A DNA stretch of 64,000 bases from Rhodothermales bacterium (lineage in GTDB: Bacteria > Bacteroidota > Rhodothermia > Rhodothermales > Bin80). A model generated the notes under the pieces. The model was not told the origin of the DNA. It saw only the letters and a list, made by a program, of their open reading frames with translations, and made no database searches. The stretch lies in NCBI GenBank assembly GCA_951812585.1, contig OX638318.1, positions 1,858,380 to 1,922,379 of the forward strand, given 5' to 3'. Below are positions 12,241-22,263 of the stretch, piece after piece. Numbering within the stretch: the first letter of the stretch is position 1; every line of letters begins with the position of its first letter. The translations under genes and the position numbers were made by a program.

Positions 12241-13317
12241 GTGACTATCATTGATCGGCACATACTTTTTCGCGTGGTGCGCGCCTATGCGTTTCTGATG
12301 GCGGCGCTTGTGGTGTTTTTCATCCTGCTGCATTACTTGGAGTATGTGGATGACTTTCTGGATCGCAAAGCGCCGCTGAATCAGCTCTATACGCGCTATT
12401 ACCCCAGCTACGTGCCGGAAATCGTACGGCTTATCTCGCCCTTGGCGCTGTTTCTAGCCGTGATCTATGTCACCGGGTCGCTAGCGCAGTCGCTGCAGAT
12501 AACGGCGCTGCAAACAGGCGGCGTTTCCATCTTCCGCCTCTTTTTACCCTATGCCGCCCTAGGCGTTTGCGTAAGCGTAGGGATGGTGCTATTCAATGGC
12601 TATATCACGCCGGTCACCAACCAGACGGTGCTGCGCTGGGATGCGATGTACCTGAAGGATGCGCCCAAACAGTTCGATGTCAACGATATTCATCGTCAAA
12701 ACAGTCCGGGAAGCGTCGTGTCGGTCGGGTACTTCGACCGCAATGCGCAAATAGCGCACCGGGTCGTGTTGCAGCGATACGACTATGACGGACACCTCCT
12801 GGAACGCGTAGATGCGCAGCAGATGATCTGGAAAGACTCCGTATGGACGATGCCCTTTGCTACGCTGCGCACATTCACCGCAAGCACCGAGCACCGGAGG
12901 GAAGCGGTAGGTCTGGACACGACACTGCAGGTGTTCCCCCGCGATTTGGCCCGCACCGAGCGTGACATTGAAACGATGACGCTGCCCGTAGCTGCAGGCT
13001 ACGTCGCTTCGCTTCGGCGAAGCGGTGCTACCAACATTGGGCCCGCGGAGGTGGGATACTACACCAAGTACACGTATCCCTTCGCGAACCTCGTCGTCGT
13101 CCTAATTGCGGTGCCCTTAGCGTTTCGCCGTCGCCGCGGCGGACAGGCTGTTCAGATAGGGCTCGGCCTGTTGTTTGCCTTCTGTTACCTGACAGCGCAG
13201 AAGCTCACCGAGCCCTTCGGCTACGCGGGGGAGCTCCACCCCATTGCGGTCGCCGTGATCCCGCATGCAATCTTTGCGCTGGTGGCCGCGGGCATGATCG
13301 TACGCGCACGTAAGTGA
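12241..13317 (+). CDS. LptF/LptG (YjgP/YjgQ) LPS-export permease
   Basis: 358 residues. Membrane subunit of the LptB2FG ABC transporter that extracts LPS from the inner membrane. Three N-terminal membrane helices (about residues 13-33, 58-80, 98-118), a periplasmic beta-jellyroll domain (about 130-270), and three C-terminal helices from YPFANLVVVLIAVPLAF onward, which is the family pattern. The segment GSLAQSLQITALQTGGVSIFRLFLPY is the conserved coupling-helix region that contacts LptB. The GTG start at 12241 was selected because it opens with TIIDRHILFRVVRAY, typical for the family; upstream codons in this frame overlap the divergent sucC gene. Whether it is LptF or LptG cannot be told alone. 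Confidence 0.88.
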   Translation: MTIIDRHILFRVVRAYAFLMAALVVFFILLHYLEYVDDFLDRKAPLNQLYTRYYPSYVPEIVRLISPLALFLAVIYVTGSLAQSLQITALQTGGVSIFRLFLPYAALGVCVSVGMVLFNGYITPVTNQTVLRWDAMYLKDAPKQFDVNDIHRQNSPGSVVSVGYFDRNAQIAHRVVLQRYDYDGHLLERVDAQQMIWKDSVWTMPFATLRTFTASTEHRREAVGLDTTLQVFPRDLARTERDIETMTLPVAAGYVASLRRSGATNIGPAEVGYYTKYTYPFANLVVVLIAVPLAFRRRRGGQAVQIGLGLLFAFCYLTAQKLTEPFGYAGELHPIAVAVIPHAIFALVAAGMIVRARK

Positions 13318-13422
13318 GTTGGCGCGGCTTTACGCAGGATCGCTGATCTTGGGGCCCTAAGGCACGGTGGTTGGTAGCCGCAGTGGGTAACCGGACGTGA
13401 CCGGCGCTGCGTGGCCGTGTCC

Positions 13423-13752
13423 CTAAGCCTCCCCGACGGTGCCTCCGCCAAACTGGATGGGCTGATCGCGCGCCGACCGCTCGGGTATGATGCCGAACGC
13501 CTTCTCGTAGCGGCCAATATTGTCACGTAGGGCGCGCAAGAAGCGCTTGGTATGCTGCGGCGTTATGATGATGCGGCTCTTCACGCGGGCGGAGCTGATG
13601 CCCGGCATGATGCGAATGAAGTCAAGGATGAACTCCTCTGGGGAGTGCGTGATCATCACCAGGTTCGCATACTGGCCCTCCGCGACCTCTTCCGAAAGCT
13701 CTATGTTGCGCTGCACTTCATTGCGAGCGGCCTTTTTTTCTTTGGCTGCCAT
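13423..13752 (-). CDS. DUF3467 family protein
   Basis: 109 residues, charged N terminus (AAKEKKAARN) followed by a compact alpha/beta segment with ANLVMITHSPEEFILDFIRIMPG and SRIIITPQHTKRFLRALRDNI, which are the hallmarks of DUF3467. The family is small, widespread and of unknown function. It is transcribed toward the convergent LptF/G gene. It lies 47 bp upstream of nothing on its own strand except the PLP-synthase gene, whose stop is about 60 bp away, so both may be one minus-strand unit. Confidence 0.85.
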   Translation of the reverse strand: MAAKEKKAARNEVQRNIELSEEVAEGQYANLVMITHSPEEFILDFIRIMPGISSARVKSRIIITPQHTKRFLRALRDNIGRYEKAFGIIPERSARDQPIQFGGGTVGEA

Positions 13753-13812
13753 GGTGCCGGGGTATGGGGTGCTATCCAGTGTCAGTGCGCTGAATGATGT
13801 GCACAGGGTACG

Positions 13813-14799
13813 TTACAGCAGACCGTGTTCACGCATCCAGTCGTCATTGTAAGTCTTGCGAAGGTAGCGAAAACCGCTGTCAGGAAGGATCACCACCGCG
13901 AGGTGGTTGGCCGTGAGCGATGCCTCGTGCGCACGCAGCCACTGCAGGGTGCCGGCGACGGCCAAGCCGCTGGACTGACCGGCAAAGATGCCCTCTTCAC
14001 GCGCAAGGCGGCGCGCCATCTGCATCGTCTGCTTGTCATTGACCCGGGTATAGTCGTCCACCAGATCGAAGTCCATGTTCTTCGCCATGATGTCTTCGCC
14101 CGCGCCTTCTGTGAGGTAGGGGTGGATTTCGTTCATATCCACCTCGCCCGTGTGGAAGTACTTGTGATAGAGCGAGCCGAACGGATCCACACCGATGACC
14201 CGGATACTGGGATTCTGCTCTTTCAGGTAGCGGGCTATGCCGGAAATGGTGCCGCCCGTGCCCGCACCGGAAAACAGATGGGTAATCTTTCCTTCCGTCT
14301 GTGCCCATATCTCGGGTCCGGTCGTCAGGTAGTGCGCTTTGGTGTTGTCCAGATTGTCGTACTGGTTCATGTAGAACGCGTTGGGCGTCTCTTCGGCGAG
14401 TCGGCGTGCCACGCTGTAGTACGAACGCGGGTCGTCGGCGTCCACATCATTGGGGCAGATGACCACCTCAGCCCCCAGCGCCTCCAAAACGTCGATCTTC
14501 TCCTGGCTCTGCTTGGTGGTCGTCGTGCAGATGCAACGGTATCCTTTGGCGATCGCGACAAGTGCCAGCCCCGCGCCGGTGTTGCCGCTGGTACCCTCAA
14601 CGATAGTTCCGCCGGGCTTAAGGTCGCCGCGGGCCTCCGCTTTCTCAACCATGACTACGGCAATGCGGTCTTTAAGCGACGCGCCGGGATTAAACGACTC
14701 AACCTTGGCCAAGAGTGTGCAGGGCAACCCGGTTGCCAGCCGGTTGATCCGAACCAGCGGCGTGTTGCCAACAGCGCCAAGGATGTCCTTATGCCACAT
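13813..14799 (-). CDS. PLP-dependent cysteine synthase / cystathionine beta-synthase
   Basis: 328 residues of fold-type II PLP enzyme. The PLP lysine is in NPGASLKDRIA, the substrate loop is EGTSGNTGAGLA, and the phosphate-binding glycine loop is SGAGTGGTISGIA. The segment EGAGEDIMAKNMDFDLVDDYTRV is closer to cystathionine beta-synthases than to CysK, so it may condense serine (or O-acetylserine) with homocysteine or sulfide. There is no C-terminal CBS-pair regulatory domain. The ATG start gives MWHKDILGAVGNTPLVRI, the usual family opening. The 240 bp to lon on the other side are GC-rich with reiterated CGTTCGAAC/TTGGCGCA-like words but no gene. Confidence 0.9.
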   Translation of the reverse strand: MWHKDILGAVGNTPLVRINRLATGLPCTLLAKVESFNPGASLKDRIAVVMVEKAEARGDLKPGGTIVEGTSGNTGAGLALVAIAKGYRCICTTTTKQSQEKIDVLEALGAEVVICPNDVDADDPRSYYSVARRLAEETPNAFYMNQYDNLDNTKAHYLTTGPEIWAQTEGKITHLFSGAGTGGTISGIARYLKEQNPSIRVIGVDPFGSLYHKYFHTGEVDMNEIHPYLTEGAGEDIMAKNMDFDLVDDYTRVNDKQTMQMARRLAREEGIFAGQSSGLAVAGTLQWLRAHEASLTANHLAVVILPDSGFRYLRKTYNDDWMREHGLL

Positions 14800-15039
14800 T
14801 AAAAACCGTTTTATGTTGTACGCAGCGCGTTGTACGCCGCTGACGCAGTTCTGTGCTGCCGTTCGCTTTGGCGCAGCCGTTCGAACTGCCGCAATCGCTT
14901 GCGTTGGCGCAGGTTCGGGCGAACCTCGGACAATATGGCAGACTGCATGGCTTGGCTTGGTTTTTGACTCGATACGGTCAATGGTATCTTAAGACCAATA
15001 CGGTACGTAACAGATGACAAGCTCTTTGAGGTGGCGCTG

Positions 15040-17511
15040 ATGTCTGACGACTGGATTGACCACACCATACGACTACCGAACGAAGAAGAGGAACGCGAGA
15101 TGTACCACGCGCCGATCCCGGAGACGCTGCCCATACTGGCGCTCCGCAACACGGTGCTTTTTCCGGGTGCCGTGCTGCCCATTACGGTCGGGCGCGATTC
15201 CTCGCAGGTGCTGGTCCAAGATGCCTTCAGGAGCGATAGGCTCATCGGCGTGGTGTCTCAACGCACCCGAGACACCGAAAACCCGTCTCCCAGCGACTTG
15301 TACTCCATTGGCACGGTGGCTACGATCGTCAAGCTGATCAAGATGCCCGACGGTGCCAAGAGCATTGTGATTCAAGCCAAGCGCCGGTTCAAGATCATCA
15401 ACTTTGTGCAGGAAGAGCCCTACTTCAGGGCGCTCGTGGAGCCGGTCGAGGAGCTTCTCAGCCAGGAGGAGGAGCTCGAGCTTATGGCGCTTACGCGCAC
15501 CGTCAAGGAGTTGGCGATCGAGATCGTCGGCCTTTCGCCGAATCTTCCGGATGAGCTGGCCATCGCAATCGACAAACTCCAGTCGCCCTCGTTTCTGATC
15601 CACCTGATCGCGAGCTACTCTGACACCAAGGTCGCCTTCAAGCAGGAAATGCTGGAAACCGACTCGCTCCTTGAGCGCACACGGCTGACGATCCGGCTTT
15701 TGCAGCGCGAACTGAGAGCGCTGAAGGTCTCGAACGAGATCAGGTCGAAGATGAAGGATGAGGTCGATCAGCAGCAACGGGAGTACTTCCTGAGGCAGCA
15801 GCTCAAGGCGATACAGGAGGAGCTCGGCGAAGGTGATGGCTCCAGCGAACTCCAGGCGCTTCGGGAGCGCGCCGAAAAAAAGTGCCTGCCCGAACACGCC
15901 CAAGAAACGTTTAATCGTGAGATGAAGAAGCTGGCGCGCAGCAATCCGAATGCGCCGGACTTCGCGGTGACACGCAATTACATTGACTGGATCCTGGACC
16001 TGCCCTGGTCGGATTACACGGAAGATCTACTGGATATCGGCAACGCCGCAAAAATTCTGGACGAGGACCATTACGGCCTGGAAAGGGTCAAGCAGCGCAT
16101 CGTAGAATACTTGGCCGTGCTTAAGCTCAGGGGCGACATGAAGGCGCCCATCCTGTGTTTTCACGGGCCGCCCGGCGTGGGCAAGACCAGTCTGGGAAAG
16201 AGTATTGCGCGCGCGCTGGGGCGCAAGTTTGTCCGTTTGAGCCTGGGCGGCGTACGGGATGAGGCGGAAATCCGTGGCCATCGCCGCACATACATCGGCG
16301 CGTTGCCGGGTCGCATCCTGCAGGGCCTCAAGAAGGCAGGCTCCGGCAACCCGGTGTTCATGCTGGACGAGATCGACAAGGTGGGCTCGTCCTGGCACGG
16401 CGATCCTTCCAGTGCGCTCCTGGAAGTTCTCGACCCTGAGCAGAACACGGCCTTCAGTGATCATTACCTGGAGTTGGACTACGACCTGTCCAACGTGCTG
16501 TTCATCGCCACGGGCAATTACCTGGATAAAATCAGTCCGCCGCTGCTTGATCGCATGGAGATCATAGAAATCACAGGCTACACCCAGGACGAAAAACTTC
16601 AGATCGCCAAGGGCTATCTCGTGCCGCGCCAGATCAAGCGCAATGGCCTTAAGCGCAAACACCTTACGCTCTACGACGATGCCATCAATGCCATCATCGA
16701 TGGATACACCCGGGAATCCGGCGTACGTCAGCTAGAGCGCACCATCGGAGGCGTGGCCCGGGGTGTGGCCAAGCGGGTCGCGGCGGAAGAGATCAAGAGC
16801 ACACGTGTCCGGGCGGCGCACCTGGAACGGTACCTGGGTGCGCGCAAACACTTCAGCGAAACGGCCGAACGAACCGAAGTGCCCGGCGTCGCCACAGGCT
16901 TGGCCTGGACGCCGTTCGGCGGAGACATCCTGTTCGTTGAGGCCTCGGTATCGCCAGGTTCCGGCAGGTTGCTGCTCACGGGCAAGCTTGGGGAGGTCAT
17001 AAAGGAGTCGGCGCAGGCAGCGCTCAGCTACGTCAAGGCGAGCGCCAGCACGTTAGGTATTCCTGCGGCAGCCTTCAAGGAGTGGGATCTGCATGTGCAT
17101 GTACCCTCAGGCGCTGTGCCGAAAGACGGCCCCAGCGCGGGCGTAGCACTGCTTTGCGCGATCGTATCTATCTATACGCAACGTCGCGTACGGCATGATG
17201 TAGCCATGACCGGAGAAGTCACACTTCGAGGACTGGTGCTTCCGGTGGGTGGTATCAAAGAGAAGGTGCTGGCGGCCAAGCGTGCCGGTATCACGCAGGT
17301 GGTCCTGCCGTACAAGAACGAAAAGGATGTCAAAGAGATACGCAGCGACGCTGTGGAAGGCCTTGACATAACGTACGTCAAGCGCATGGAGAAGGTATTG
17401 GACAGCAACTTGGAGCGCAAGCCGATGCAGGATCCCGCACAGCTGTTTGTACCTGTCGCGCCGGGTATCACCAACGGCAGCGTGGAGCAAGAGAAGCTGT
17501 CCGAAGCCTAA
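15040..17511 (+). CDS. lon: ATP-dependent Lon protease
   Basis: 823 residues with the full LonA plan: N-terminal LON substrate domain ([18 protein letters not shown]), a coiled-coil segment ([18 protein letters not shown]), the AAA+ module with Walker [13 protein letters not shown] and Walker [10 protein letters not shown], and a C-terminal Ser-Lys protease domain with the nucleophile in [11 protein letters not shown] and the lysine in [15 protein letters not shown]. Lon degrades misfolded and regulatory proteins in the cytoplasm. ATG 15040 was preferred to the in-frame GTG 15031 because an AGGTGG ribosome-binding site lies 5 bp before it and would be inside the longer form. A possible -35/-10 pair (TTGACT 14964, TATCTT 14985, 15-bp spacing) is weak. 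Confidence 0.97.
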   Translation: MSDDWIDHTIRLPNEEEEREMYHAPIPETLPILALRNTVLFPGAVLPITVGRDSSQVLVQDAFRSDRLIGVVSQRTRDTENPSPSDLYSIGTVATIVKLIKMPDGAKSIVIQAKRRFKIINFVQEEPYFRALVEPVEELLSQEEELELMALTRTVKELAIEIVGLSPNLPDELAIAIDKLQSPSFLIHLIASYSDTKVAFKQEMLETDSLLERTRLTIRLLQRELRALKVSNEIRSKMKDEVDQQQREYFLRQQLKAIQEELGEGDGSSELQALRERAEKKCLPEHAQETFNREMKKLARSNPNAPDFAVTRNYIDWILDLPWSDYTEDLLDIGNAAKILDEDHYGLERVKQRIVEYLAVLKLRGDMKAPILCFHGPPGVGKTSLGKSIARALGRKFVRLSLGGVRDEAEIRGHRRTYIGALPGRILQGLKKAGSGNPVFMLDEIDKVGSSWHGDPSSALLEVLDPEQNTAFSDHYLELDYDLSNVLFIATGNYLDKISPPLLDRMEIIEITGYTQDEKLQIAKGYLVPRQIKRNGLKRKHLTLYDDAINAIIDGYTRESGVRQLERTIGGVARGVAKRVAAEEIKSTRVRAAHLERYLGARKHFSETAERTEVPGVATGLAWTPFGGDILFVEASVSPGSGRLLLTGKLGEVIKESAQAALSYVKASASTLGIPAAAFKEWDLHVHVPSGAVPKDGPSAGVALLCAIVSIYTQRRVRHDVAMTGEVTLRGLVLPVGGIKEKVLAAKRAGITQVVLPYKNEKDVKEIRSDAVEGLDITYVKRMEKVLDSNLERKPMQDPAQLFVPVAPGITNGSVEQEKLSEA

Positions 17512-17542
17512 GTCGACCGCCGGATTGATCGGCCGGCCCGGC

Positions 17543-17773
17543 CTAGGTCGCGTCGTTTCGCTGCGAGTCGTGCAGGCCTTCGCGGAATGCGCGCCGGGTG
17601 CGGATGGCGACGCGCGTGGCATGCCGGACGGAGGTGTCGAATGCTTTGGCACCCAGGTGTACGGCCGCACCCGCAAGCCATATCGCCCGGCCAAGCGGTG
17701 TTAGCTGATCAAACCGGATGATAGTCCGCTTCTTGTTAGGATCCACGACGCTGGGGGTGCAAAGCCCGGCCAA
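17543..17773 (-). CDS. Small basic hypothetical protein
   Basis: 76 residues, basic, with KRTIIRFDQLTPLGRAIWLAG, an amphipathic helix and a second helix HATRVAIRTRRAFREGL. It is not recognised as a named family. It lies on the minus strand between lon and another small gene, 45 bp downstream of that gene, so the two probably share a transcript. Codon composition is similar to that of its neighbours. The probability that it is a real gene is moderate. Confidence 0.5.
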   Translation of the reverse strand: MAGLCTPSVVDPNKKRTIIRFDQLTPLGRAIWLAGAAVHLGAKAFDTSVRHATRVAIRTRRAFREGLHDSQRNDAT

Positions 17774-17818
17774 GCCTCCATGGTGTGGCTTGATGGTGGG
17801 GCTTACGGCAGGGATGGT

Positions 17819-18073
17819 CTACGCCTCCGCTGATTCCGACGCTGATTCCGATTCGGGCGCGGCTTCGGGGGGATCGTCGCCGTGACGGTCATTCCCAAAG
17901 ATGTCCGCGCAACTGGATTGAACGGATTCCGCAACCTTTACAACGGCCGCGGCCACCGTGTTGATGGACTCGCTGATCAAAAAGGACACGCGGTCGTCCA
18001 GGCCGAGATGGTTGAACGCATCCCGTGCTTGATCGTAGGTGCTGCTGTGCTGCTGGTCTTCCATAGCGTTCAT
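17819..18073 (-). CDS. Small acidic hypothetical protein
   Basis: 84 residues (or 81 from ATG 18064). The segment STYDQARDAFNHLGLDDRVSF and SESINTVAAAVVKVAESV suggest two amphipathic helices, followed by a low-complexity acidic tail rich in S, E and A. No known domain is recognised. It is upstream of, and on the same strand as, the small basic gene, and is divergent from rsgA, whose start is 36 bp away. The opposite charge of the two products could mean that they interact, but this is only an inference. Confidence 0.55.
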   Translation of the reverse strand: MNAMEDQQHSSTYDQARDAFNHLGLDDRVSFLISESINTVAAAVVKVAESVQSSCADIFGNDRHGDDPPEAAPESESASESAEA

Positions 18074-18108
18074 CCGTATAAACCGTTGTAGCTACGTAGA
18101 CGCAAAAC

Positions 18109-19101
18109 GTGTCAACAAGTTTCAACACGGAAGAATTGGCTGCTGCGCCAGCGCCGCGTAACAGGACCGTCCAGGGCTTGGTATTCCGCTCCACGGGGCG
18201 CTGGGTGCATGTGAAAGCCGGCAAGGAGATCGTGCGGGCGCGGGTGCGGGGGCGGTTTAGACTGCGAAGCCAGGGCCATACGAACCCGGTGGCGGTCGGC
18301 GACAAGGTGTCCCTGCAAATTGGCACGGATGGAACAGGTATGATCACGGAAATACACCCACGCACCAATATCGTCAGCCGCCGCGCCGCAGGGCGCCGCG
18401 TAGGGAAGGAGCAGATTCTGATATCCAATGTCGATGTAGTGTGGATCGTCCAATCCGTCACGCTGCCTTGCCCCAACGCGGGCCTCATAGACCGCGTACT
18501 GGTTGCAGTGGAAGCCCAGGGCATCCAAGGCGGCATCGCCCTCAACAAGATGGACTTGGGGGCAGGAGCCATGCTGGACGAAGCCAGGATCCTGTGTAGC
18601 CGGTATGAGCAGCTCGGCTACCCGGTCATGCAGGTCAGCGCCCTGACGGGCGCGGGCATTCGAGCGTTTGGCACCATGCTGAAGGACAAGATCGGCATCC
18701 TTACGGGTCCGTCCGGAGTGGGCAAGTCCATGATGATTAATGCTTTGGACCCGAGTCTGACCTTGCGCACAGCCCGCGTGAGCACCAAGACACACAAGGG
18801 GCGCCACACGACTGCGCACACGGAACTGTACTGGCTAAAGGGGGGCGGGGCCATTGCGGACACGCCGGGCATTCGCGAATTCGGCGTGCTGGATGTAGAG
18901 CCGTGGGAACTGTCGCACCACTTCCGGGAGTTTCGGCGCTTTGTGCATGACTGCCGCTACGCGGCATGCACACACGACCATGAACCGCAATGCAAGGTCA
19001 AGGCTGCCCGCGAGGCTGGACTCATTTCCAAAGAGCGTTATTGCAGCTATATCAACATCTTGGACTCGATCCACGCAGGCGATGCCGATGTTGGCCGGTG
19101 A
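18109..19101 (+). CDS. rsgA: Small ribosomal subunit biogenesis GTPase RsgA
   Basis: 330 residues. Circularly permuted GTPase that acts in late 30S assembly. Order of motifs seen: N-terminal OB fold (GDKVSLQIG), G4 NKMD, G5-like QVSALTG, then G1 GPSGVGKS, G3 DTPG, and the C-terminal zinc finger DCRYAACTHDHEPQCKV (Cys-His-Cys ligands). The GTG start at 18109 (coding VSTSF) is close to the divergent small gene; no better ATG precedes the OB fold. The 3' end overlaps the start of the FG-GAP gene by 20 bp. Confidence 0.94.
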   Translation: MSTSFNTEELAAAPAPRNRTVQGLVFRSTGRWVHVKAGKEIVRARVRGRFRLRSQGHTNPVAVGDKVSLQIGTDGTGMITEIHPRTNIVSRRAAGRRVGKEQILISNVDVVWIVQSVTLPCPNAGLIDRVLVAVEAQGIQGGIALNKMDLGAGAMLDEARILCSRYEQLGYPVMQVSALTGAGIRAFGTMLKDKIGILTGPSGVGKSMMINALDPSLTLRTARVSTKTHKGRHTTAHTELYWLKGGGAIADTPGIREFGVLDVEPWELSHHFREFRRFVHDCRYAACTHDHEPQCKVKAAREAGLISKERYCSYINILDSIHAGDADVGR

Positions 19102-20578
19102 TCGGCGGTACCTTGCAGGTGCCGTCATCGGTGCATCACTAGTGCTGCTGCTGACCGGCAGGGCCTTCAGCCAGGCGCGCCTTGTGCCGCCGAACAGTGA
19201 TTCATTCGGCACTGCGGTCGGCGTCAGTGGCGAGCGCGTTGCGGTGGGGGCGCCATCAGAAGGATCAGGTGCGGGTGCGGCCTACGTGTATGTGTATGAT
19301 GCGTCCTCAGGCTGGACCCTGGAAGCACGGTTGATCGGCGATCAGCACGAAGCCTTCGGCAGAAGCGTGGCACTGGATGGTCGGCACCTGCTTGTTGGAG
19401 CACCCGGCGGCGGGTCGATGGCGGGCGGCGCTGCCTACCTCTTTCGCCGCGACTCCACAGGCTGGGCCCAGGCGTTCAAGCTAGAAGCGCCCAGCCCGGG
19501 CCAAGGCGACGCCTTCGGGAGCGCTGTGGCTCTGCGGGGCGTCCATTTGATGGTCGGGGCGCCGAATCGTACCGCCGGAGCTGCGGACGCGGGGGCCGTG
19601 TACGTGTTCGAGAACAGCATGCCGGGTCAATGGAACTTCAGGCAGGAGCTCACGACACTGGATGGCGGCAGCCTGTTCGGCAGTGCGATCGCACTGGAGT
19701 CTGAGTTTGCCATCATCGGCGCACCACGCGCCGATGAGCCCCGCGGGCAAGCCGCGGGCAAGGCCTTGGTCTACTTGCGCACGAGCGGTTCGGACTGGGT
19801 GCTGCGAGCGGAACTCGTGGCTAGTGATGCCAGCGCAGAAAGCGGTTTCGGCACGGCCGTGTCGATTGACCGGCACAGCCTGACGGGCCTGCATGCTGCG
19901 CTGGTGGGGGCTCCGAGAGGCGGTCTGAGCCGAGGCGGTGCGGTGTACCTGTTCATGGAGCCCGGCGGTCTGTGGACAGAACGTGCGCGGTACGAGCCCG
20001 CGATACGCAGGGCGGGCGATCAGGTCGGACAGGCGGTCGTGCTGGACGAGGACAATTTTCTGGTCGGGGTGCCCGGGCGTGACTCAAGCGCCGGCGCTGC
20101 GATATCCCTTGCCATTGACACGACCGTTTACGCATGGCATGAAACGGCCTGGCAGCGGGCACCGCAGCCGCAATCGGATGCCGGCTTTGGCTACAGTCTG
20201 CACCTCAGTGATCGATTTGCAGTCATCGGCGCACCAGGCGAAGGCCTGACTGATTCTACTTCAGGGACCGCGTATGTATACACCCGATCAGAGGCGCTGG
20301 CGCGCGAGCTCTTGCCATTGGAGCATCGCATGGCACTGTCCAGCTATCCAAATCCCTTCAGAGATGCCGTGACCATCACCGTGCATCAGGCAGTGGGGGC
20401 ACCGCTCGTGGTGGACATCTTTGATGCCGCAGGCCGTCGCGTGGCAGCACTGACTGCGGCGGGGATAGAGGGAGAGATTGTGTGGCTGCCGCCTGAGCGA
20501 ATGCCTGCGGGCACCTATGGCGTGCGCGTGCGCGGCAGCGCAACGCGCGAGACACTCTGGATTACGCGGGTGCGATAG
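19082..20578 (+). CDS. Secreted FG-GAP-repeat protein with a type IX-like C-terminal tail
   Basis: About 498 residues. Signal peptide: MPMLAGDRRYLAGAVIGASLVLLLTGRAFSQ in outline (hydrophobic core residues about 10-24). At least six or seven repeats follow with the pattern FG.AV...G.....VGAP.......GAAYV, the FG-GAP integrin-alpha beta-propeller motif. The last 85 residues contain LSSYPNPFRDAVTITV and GTYGVRVRG, the usual type IX secretion sorting domain of Bacteroidota, which directs the protein across the outer membrane to the cell surface. The ATG 19082 overlaps rsgA. A cell-surface adhesive or structural role is an inference from the repeat class. Confidence 0.87.
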   Translation: MPMLAGDRRYLAGAVIGASLVLLLTGRAFSQARLVPPNSDSFGTAVGVSGERVAVGAPSEGSGAGAAYVYVYDASSGWTLEARLIGDQHEAFGRSVALDGRHLLVGAPGGGSMAGGAAYLFRRDSTGWAQAFKLEAPSPGQGDAFGSAVALRGVHLMVGAPNRTAGAADAGAVYVFENSMPGQWNFRQELTTLDGGSLFGSAIALESEFAIIGAPRADEPRGQAAGKALVYLRTSGSDWVLRAELVASDASAESGFGTAVSIDRHSLTGLHAALVGAPRGGLSRGGAVYLFMEPGGLWTERARYEPAIRRAGDQVGQAVVLDEDNFLVGVPGRDSSAGAAISLAIDTTVYAWHETAWQRAPQPQSDAGFGYSLHLSDRFAVIGAPGEGLTDSTSGTAYVYTRSEALARELLPLEHRMALSSYPNPFRDAVTITVHQAVGAPLVVDIFDAAGRRVAALTAAGIEGEIVWLPPERMPAGTYGVRVRGSATRETLWITRVR

Positions 20579-20650
20579 CGGCGTCAAGGGACCTCGATGC
20601 CATCTGGACCCGCCGAACAGATTACGGGTAACCTGTTCGACGGTGGCGAA

Positions 20651-21817
20651 TCAATGGATGATCCGGCGCAGGCGCGATGGAATGCCTATCAGCACCACAT
20701 GGTGGCTCGTTTGGGCGAGTTGCACGATGTTGCTCACAGCGTTTGGATCTTCGGGTGACGGGCTGATAAGCGTTACCTCGTCGCCTGGGTCCACCTCATC
20801 TACGGTGCTAACGTCTATTATCGTGCCGTTCATGCATACGCGACCGACAATAGGGCACGGTATGCCTTGCACCGTAAAGGCGCCGCAGTTGGACAGCTGC
20901 GCGGGCACGCCTGTATAGTATCCGCTGGCCACTGTGGCCACCTTCATGGCCCGGTCTGCGGTAAAGGAGTGTCCGTAGCCGATGCCATCCCCGGGCGCAA
21001 CGTGGCGAACCGCCCCGATGGTGGACACCAGGCTGAGCGCCGGTTTGAGGGGTAGGGTGCGTCGTGGGCTGTTGTCGTAGCCGTAAGCGCCAAGACCCAG
21101 CCGAATCACATTGGCATCTATAAGCGATGACCAGAAGCTGCCTCCGGTGCTGGCCAGATGCAGGAATGGAATTTCGGGAAAGGACTGCCGCACTTGTGCG
21201 GCAACCTTGTTCCAAATCCGAATCTGTGCTCTCGCCACGCGGTCATCGGTGCTGATGGTTTTCGCCATATGAGAGCACGCACCCTCGAGCAGCATGTGCT
21301 TCGAATCCCCGACGATCTGCAGCGCACGGCCCAGCTCTGCTACGCTGATGCCGTAGCGCCGCATGCCCGTGTCCACCTTCAGATGAAAGCGCTGCGGACG
21401 CGTCAGCGCTTGCGCCAGCGCCCTTAGCTGGGCAAAATCGACGATGGTGAAGGCTACGTCCGCCAAACGGCTCTGCAGCACGTTTTCCGTTGCGGTATAG
21501 CCCACGACAAGAACAGGAACGCGAAGGCCCTCGTTGCGGAGTATGAGCGCTTCGTGATAGCTTTCAACGACCAGAAACGGTGGCGCAACCTCCGCGAAGA
21601 TGCGCGCAGCCTGGACCAGTCCGTGGCCGTAAGCGTTGCTCTTAAGCACCGGCGCAATGCCGACGGGCGCGTATTCGGCTTGAAACACGCGGTAGTTGTG
21701 CAGCAGGCATGCGCGCGAGATGCGCACATGTACCAGTCGCTTGTAGTCGTATCGGCGTGCCCGAGTGCGTCGCACCATTTTGCGCACCGTGCGCCTGATT
21801 GCAGTGTAGGCAGGCAT
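20651..21817 (-). CDS. alr: Alanine racemase
   Basis: About 388 residues. PLP enzyme that interconverts L- and D-alanine for peptidoglycan. PLP lysine in VLKSNAYGHG, substrate/PLP region HLKVDTGMRRYGI, the phosphate-site serine region HLASTGGSF, catalytic tyrosine in GIGYGHSFTAD, and GRVCMNGTIIDVS. In that last motif the residue after Met is Asn, where many Alr proteins carry Asp. The ATG 21817 (MPAYTAIRRTVRK) and ATG 21778 (MVRRTRARRYDY) are both possible; neither has a good ribosome-binding site, and a longer form from 21907 seems less likely. The protein begins with an unusually basic stretch of about 25 residues. Confidence 0.9.
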   Translation of the reverse strand: MPAYTAIRRTVRKMVRRTRARRYDYKRLVHVRISRACLLHNYRVFQAEYAPVGIAPVLKSNAYGHGLVQAARIFAEVAPPFLVVESYHEALILRNEGLRVPVLVVGYTATENVLQSRLADVAFTIVDFAQLRALAQALTRPQRFHLKVDTGMRRYGISVAELGRALQIVGDSKHMLLEGACSHMAKTISTDDRVARAQIRIWNKVAAQVRQSFPEIPFLHLASTGGSFWSSLIDANVIRLGLGAYGYDNSPRRTLPLKPALSLVSTIGAVRHVAPGDGIGYGHSFTADRAMKVATVASGYYTGVPAQLSNCGAFTVQGIPCPIVGRVCMNGTIIDVSTVDEVDPGDEVTLISPSPEDPNAVSNIVQLAQTSHHVVLIGIPSRLRRIIH

Positions 21818-22263
21818 AAATGTCAGGGGGCCGCTATGCGCAATTGCCCAATCCAGGTTACCACGGGTGATTACGTACGTTGGACTAAGGGCTGTTGAAC
21901 CGCGCAACCGCCGGAAGTGCCCGGTGCCTGCACAGCGCCAGCGCGCACCTGCACCTCACGCCATGCGGCGTGTCCTCAAGCCGGCGGAGTCATGGCCCGC
22001 AGCACAGGCCCATGCACAGGATTACGGACGACGCTGTTTGCTTGATCCACGGTGCTGGATTCAACAGGCCAAGCAAGCGCAGCAATGAAAAGCGGTGCTT
22101 GTGCGCCTGGTAAAGCCCCGCGCACAAAGGCATGCGTGACGTAAGCCCTGCGGCACTGGTGCGAGCGCCACGGTCAACCTTGCCTCATGCGTACCGTGGA
22201 TTGCTGCGAGACACCAAGGGCAGCAAGGAAAGGCCCCAGCCGCGTGAGCCGCTCAATCGTTGC
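21818..22263. other. Non-coding spacer before the duplicated segment
   Basis: 446 bases with no supported gene. Short open frames have no recognisable domain. The composition matches the host. The right border is the exact start of the 632-bp duplicated segment. Confidence 0.5.

Noticed and set aside
14811-15039. Short frames upstream of lon
   Set aside because: Located in a GC-rich repeat-like intergenic stretch; no domain.
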